Positions 60,567 to 64,000 of a DNA stretch of 64,000 nt are shown here, piece after piece. The DNA lies in NCBI RefSeq assembly GCF_018255755.1, contig NZ_CP073766.1, forward strand, positions 4,896,501 to 4,960,500, read 5' to 3'. The translations under genes and the position numbers were made by a program. Below the pieces are notes generated by a model. The model did not search any database, had not been told where the DNA came from, and saw nothing but the letters and a program-made list of their open reading frames with translations. Origin of the DNA: Chitinophaga sp. HK235 (GTDB taxonomy: Bacteria > Bacteroidota > Bacteroidia > Chitinophagales > Chitinophagaceae). Numbering within the stretch: position 1 is the stretch's first letter; the number at the start of each line of letters is the position of its first letter.

Positions 60567-62480
60567 ATGTCGTACCCATACCAGATTAAGACTTTAGAAG
60601 ATTATCAACAGGCTTATCAGCAGAGTGTAATGGACCCGGAAGGATTCTGGGCCAATGTGGCGGACCACTTTATGTGGCGCCGTAAGTGGGACAAAGTATT
60701 GGACTGGAATTTCAAAGATCCTGAAATCAAGTGGTTCTCCGGCGCCAAACTGAACATCACCGAAAACTGTCTGGACCGCCACCTCGGCACCCTTGGCAAT
60801 ACCCCTGCCATCATCTGGGAACCCAATGACCCCGAAGAACATCACCGTATCATTACTTATCGTGATTTATACAATAAGGTATGCCAGTTCGCCAATGTGC
60901 TCAAAAACAACGGCGTTAAAAAAGGCGACCGCGTATGTATCTATATGGGCATGATTCCTGAGCTGGCCATCGCCGTACTGGCATGTGCCCGCATCGGCGC
61001 CATCCACTCTGTGGTATTCGGCGGCTTCAGTGCCCAGTCCATTGCCGACAGGATACAGGATGCCCAGGCCAGCCTGGTGATCACCTGCGACGGCGCTTTC
61101 CGCGGCAACAAAGACATCCCGCTGAAATCCGTTATCGATGACGCCCTGATGAGCTGCCCTTCCGTGAAAAAAGTAATCGTATGCACCCGCACCCGCACTC
61201 CGGTGAGCATGCTTAAAGGAAGAGATAGCTGGTGGGAAGATGAAATCAAACAGGTGGAAACCATGGGCAACCCTCCCTGCCCCGCCGAAGAAATGGACGC
61301 AGAAGACATGCTCTTCATCCTCTATACTTCCGGCTCTACCGGCAAACCCAAAGGTGTAGTACACACCTGCGGCGGCTACATGGTATATACCAACTACACC
61401 TTCGTCAACACCTTCCAGCATCAACGCGGCGAAGTATTTTTCTGCACTGCAGACATAGGCTGGATCACCGGTCACAGCTACATCGTATATGGCCCGCTCA
61501 GCGCCGGCGCCACCACCCTCATGTTTGAAGGCATGCCTACTTATCCGGATGCCGGCAGACTGTGGGAAATCGTTGACAAATTCAGGGTAGACACCCTCTA
61601 CACCGCTCCTACCGCCATCCGCAGCCTCATGGGATACGGTCTCGGCCCGGTTAATCATAAAGATCTCAGCTCCCTGAAAAAACTCGGCAGCGTAGGCGAA
61701 CCAATTAACGAGGAAGCATGGCACTGGTTTAAAGACAATATCGGCAAAGGCCGCTGCCCTATCGTTGACACCTGGTGGCAAACAGAAACAGGCGGTATCA
61801 TGATCACCCCTATTGCCGGCGTCACCCCGGAAAAACCCGGCTTCGCCACCTTGCCACTCCCCGGCGTTCAACCGATCCTGGTAGACGAAAATGGTCAGGA
61901 AGTGAAAGGCAATGGCGTAAACGGTAACCTCTGCATCAAGTTCCCATGGCCTGGTATGCTCCGCACTACCTACGGCGATCATGAACGCTTCCGTAAAACC
62001 TACTTCTCCACATACGAAAATCTCTACTTCACAGGAGACGGCTGTATGCGCGACGAAGACGGGCACTACCGCATCACCGGCCGCGTAGATGATGTACTCA
62101 ACGTCAGTGGCCACCGTATTGGTACCGCAGAAGTGGAAAACGCCATCAACATGCACGCCGGTGTCATCGAAAGCGCTGTGGTAGGCTATCCCCACGATAT
62201 CAAAGGACAAGGCATCTATGCTTACGTGATCCTCGAAAGACTGTCACATGATGCTGAACTCACCAAAAAAGACATCGCCCAAACCGTGGCCCGCATCATA
62301 GGCCCGATCGCCAAACCGGATAAAATCCAGATTGTAAGCGGTCTGCCTAAAACCCGCTCCGGCAAAATCATGCGCCGTATCCTGCGCAAAATCGCAGAAA
62401 ACGACCTCGATAACCTGGGCGATACTTCTACACTCCTCGATCCAGCGGTAGTAGACGAAATCAAAAACGGAAAACTGTAA
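60567..62480 (+). CDS. acs: Acetyl-CoA synthetase (AMP-forming)
   Basis: Acs converts acetate, ATP and CoA to acetyl-CoA through acetyl-AMP. The adenylate-forming motifs are intact: the P-loop YTSGSTGKPKGVVHTCGGY, the core motif WWQTETGG, TGDGCMRDEDGHYRITGRVDDVLN, and the C-terminal RSGKIMRRILRK with the catalytic lysine that is also the acetylation switch. The N-terminus (EGFWANVADHFMWRRKWDKVLDWNF) has the ACAS-type extension. Length (637) is typical. It is probably a single-gene unit, with a possible terminator at 62502-62541. Confidence 0.96.
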   Translation: MSYPYQIKTLEDYQQAYQQSVMDPEGFWANVADHFMWRRKWDKVLDWNFKDPEIKWFSGAKLNITENCLDRHLGTLGNTPAIIWEPNDPEEHHRIITYRDLYNKVCQFANVLKNNGVKKGDRVCIYMGMIPELAIAVLACARIGAIHSVVFGGFSAQSIADRIQDAQASLVITCDGAFRGNKDIPLKSVIDDALMSCPSVKKVIVCTRTRTPVSMLKGRDSWWEDEIKQVETMGNPPCPAEEMDAEDMLFILYTSGSTGKPKGVVHTCGGYMVYTNYTFVNTFQHQRGEVFFCTADIGWITGHSYIVYGPLSAGATTLMFEGMPTYPDAGRLWEIVDKFRVDTLYTAPTAIRSLMGYGLGPVNHKDLSSLKKLGSVGEPINEEAWHWFKDNIGKGRCPIVDTWWQTETGGIMITPIAGVTPEKPGFATLPLPGVQPILVDENGQEVKGNGVNGNLCIKFPWPGMLRTTYGDHERFRKTYFSTYENLYFTGDGCMRDEDGHYRITGRVDDVLNVSGHRIGTAEVENAINMHAGVIESAVVGYPHDIKGQGIYAYVILERLSHDAELTKKDIAQTVARIIGPIAKPDKIQIVSGLPKTRSGKIMRRILRKIAENDLDNLGDTSTLLDPAVVDEIKNGKL

Positions 62481-62501
62481 ACCAGTACCCATATTAACGC
62501 G

Positions 62502-62541
62502 CAAAGGAGCAATGGTGCCAAACACACCCTTTGCTCCTTTG
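62502..62541 (+). terminator. Candidate terminator of acs
   Basis: CAAAGGAGCAA (62502-62512) and TTGCTCCTTTG (62531-62541) form a perfect 11-bp stem with an 18-nt loop, 21 bp after the acs stop. The following sequence is only moderately T-rich (GTTGCTTTAT). Confidence 0.5.
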
Positions 62542-62580
62542 TTGCTTTATCAGACCTTTGTGCAAAATTTAAACATCCAC

Positions 62581-63525
62581 ATGCGGCGCATTCTCAAAAA
62601 AGTCCTGTATACCCCGCTGTTCCTGGTGCTGTTGCTCAACTTCATTGCGGCCTTCCATGCCTGGAAGTTCACTCACTTCTATGAAGATAACCGCCACCGC
62701 AACAAACGCCCTGAAGAAATGAACACAGGGGAAAAACTACAGATCATTTTTCTGGGAGTACGCTTGTCTAAATCCATTACCAGCACTCATCCTGATGTAC
62801 CCTACGAGACTGTCAGGCTCCTTACTTCCAACGGTCTGCACCTGGAAGGCTGGTGGATGCCGGTAACCAACGCCAAAGGTGCGGTTATTCTCTTCCACGG
62901 TTATGGTGGTAACAAAGGGTCACATCTGCCGGAAGCCGACTGGTTCCGGCAACTGGGATACAGCACTTTTATGATCGATTTCCGTGCACATGGTAACAGC
63001 GACGGCAGCACCTGCAGCATCGGTTATAAGGAAGCCGAAGATGTAAAACTGGCCTGGGATTTTGTAGCTTCCAAAACCCGGCAGCCCATCACCCTCTGGG
63101 GTATGAGTATGGGAGCTGCAGCCATCCTGAAAGCCGTACCCGAATATCATCTCACCCCACAAAAAATTATTCTCGAATCACCATTTGCCTCGCTGGTGGA
63201 CGCTGTAAAAAGCCGTATGCGGTCCGTTCATCTCCCAACAGTTCCGCTGTCGCAGCTGCTTACTTTCTGGGGTGGCACAGAACAGGGCTTCTGGGGCTTC
63301 AGCCATAACCCGGAAGATTACGCCACACAAATACAGGTGCCGGTGCTCTATATGTGGGGCCAGCAGGATATCCGTGTCACTTCCGATGAAACACAGCGGG
63401 TTTTCAGCCATCTCGCCACCAACAACAAAAAGCTGTATATTTTTAAAGATGCGGGCCATCAATCCTTTTGCCTGAAAGACGGTCCTGTCTGGAAAAAACT
63501 GACACAAGACTTTATGGCCCAATAA
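62581..63525 (+). CDS. Membrane-anchored alpha/beta hydrolase, 314 aa
   Basis: ATG 62581 gives MRRILKKVLYTPLFLVLLLN, a signal anchor; the frame from 62512 would start inside the acs terminator. The hydrolase core has the oxyanion segment LFHGYGGNKGSH, the nucleophile elbow WGMSMGAAAI (G-x-S-x-G), a late acidic region VLYMWGQQDIRVTSDE and the catalytic His in KDAGHQSF. It resembles BAAT/FrsA-like peptidase- or esterase-type hydrolases facing the periplasm. The substrate is unknown. Confidence 0.88.
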   Translation: MRRILKKVLYTPLFLVLLLNFIAAFHAWKFTHFYEDNRHRNKRPEEMNTGEKLQIIFLGVRLSKSITSTHPDVPYETVRLLTSNGLHLEGWWMPVTNAKGAVILFHGYGGNKGSHLPEADWFRQLGYSTFMIDFRAHGNSDGSTCSIGYKEAEDVKLAWDFVASKTRQPITLWGMSMGAAAILKAVPEYHLTPQKIILESPFASLVDAVKSRMRSVHLPTVPLSQLLTFWGGTEQGFWGFSHNPEDYATQIQVPVLYMWGQQDIRVTSDETQRVFSHLATNNKKLYIFKDAGHQSFCLKDGPVWKKLTQDFMAQ

Positions 63526-63556
63526 AAAAGCGCGCACCATCCGAGTGGAGCGCGCT
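63524..63556 (-). terminator. Hairpin at the convergent junction, terminator for the L,D-transpeptidase
   Basis: AGCGCGC (63529-63535) and GCGCGCT (63550-63556) form a 7-bp GC stem, extended inward by CCA/TGG after an A-A mismatch. On the minus strand it is followed by TTTTTT. It lies just after the hydrolase stop and may serve both genes. Confidence 0.7.
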
Positions 63557-63711
63557 CTTCACAGGAACCTGACCCGCCGTATATATTGGAGTCATGGTAC
63601 AGTAACGGATTACTGACCACTAGATGCAATACACTTTATGCAGTATAAAGGTACAAACACCTGCTGCCATTGGAAAACACCTGACCCAACTGTCGCAAAA
63701 ACCTTACCTTT

Positions 63712-64000
63712 TTAACGACGGATTACCACGGGTGTGCCTACTTTAATAATTTCATATAATTCGTTCACATCTGCATTTTTCATACTCACACAACCCATCG
63801 TCCAGTTCTCGCGGCTATCCACATAATTATCGCGGATACCGGCACCATACTCCACGCCGTGAATGCCAATACCACCGCCTATCGTGGCGCTCTGTGACAA
63901 TGACCCGTCACTCTGAAGCTGCTGGAACTTCCGTTTGGAGTCTTCGTTGGGGTAATCCAGTAACATAAAGCGGCTCCAGCGATTATCCAGCCTTTTGCTC
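63712..64000 (-). CDS. L,D-transpeptidase (YkuD family), C-terminal part (runs off the window)
   Basis: The frame stays open to the right edge: upstream of the internal Met at 63966 the in-frame codons continue as SKRLDNRWSRF, without a stop. About 96 residues are visible. The YkuD active site is present as IHGVEYGAGIRDNYVDSRENW followed by TMGCVSM, with His and the catalytic Cys. This short ErfK/YafK-type variant, with T-x-G-C rather than SHGC, differs from the YcbB-like enzyme at 34682. The N-terminal region and any signal peptide lie outside the window. Confidence 0.85.
   Translation of the reverse strand, partial: SKRLDNRWSRFMLLDYPNEDSKRKFQQLQSDGSLSQSATIGGGIGIHGVEYGAGIRDNYVDSRENWTMGCVSMKNADVNELYEIIKVGTPVVIRR

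Noticed and set aside
60867..62210. Long minus-strand frame (447 codons) opposite acs
   Set aside because: It is a shadow of the GC-rich third-position pattern of acs; the translated sequence has no recognisable domain and no start or promoter context.
1..64000. tRNA, rRNA, transposase, integrase or phage genes
   Set aside because: The intergenic regions were read for T-arm-like GGTTCGA segments, cloverleaf pairing and mobile-element proteins, and none were found.

Overview
The window is a chromosomal stretch of a Bacteroidota bacterium, most likely from the Chitinophagaceae (Chitinophaga-like). The evidence is the gene neighbourhoods mutY-ssb-gldE-gldD and HU-TPR-small basic protein-rng, Bacteroidota-type -7 boxes (TAnnTTTG) ahead of many genes, little use of Shine-Dalgarno sequences, and a 938-residue CarB. 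No rRNA, tRNA, transposase, integrase, phage gene or CRISPR array was seen.

Layout. 1-3021 (minus): a family-4-like glycosyltransferase fused to a helical C-terminal region, followed by two stand-alone receiver proteins. 3628-4949: a small acidic orphan protein and gpsA. 5108-25870 is the most interesting region. An 18-kb minus-strand operon encodes adaptor 1, ATPase 1, five different ~800-residue MacB/FtsX-type permeases, ATPase 2, a TolC-family outer-membrane channel and adaptor 2. Divergent to it are an NtrC-type sigma-54 activator and its NtrB/NtrY-like histidine kinase. The 190-214 bp between them holds a near-consensus sigma-54 promoter (22952-22967), with two dyads of the form TGTYC-N6-GGACA whose centres lie 21 bp apart and about 87 and 108 bp upstream of the predicted start. 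Together this looks like a self-contained, signal-controlled trans-envelope export or extraction system.

25920-34617: YhhN-family membrane protein, nadB, a lipid A-type acyltransferase, a BON-LysM protein, a BON lipoprotein, an MBL-rhodanese sulfur-transfer enzyme with a cysteine-free ArsR regulator, tsaB, a 3HCDH-like protein and ridA. 34682-45878: a YcbB-like L,D-transpeptidase, RNase G/E, a 31-residue basic ribosome-type protein, a TPR protein, HU, mutY, ssb, gldE, gldD, a DUF3109-type protein and a lutB-like iron-sulfur protein. 45875-55686: a TonB-type transmembrane (anti-sigma-like) protein with its ECF sigma factor, purH, a secreted coiled-coil protein, ComEC and carB. 55931-56152 is a tandem array of 65-66 bp units carrying a palindrome that also occurs twice near 34 kb. 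56155-58723: an MFS transporter and a DeoR regulator, divergent from a 5'(3')-deoxyribonucleotidase across a promoter region with a strict 10-bp sequence period. 58951-64000: a double-HTH regulator, an 88-residue orphan, acs, an alpha/beta hydrolase and a partial L,D-transpeptidase.

Start codons were re-chosen for many genes, because the longest open frames often begin at TTG or GTG far upstream of the conserved protein. All functions are inferred from sequence motifs and recalled family knowledge; no searches were run.
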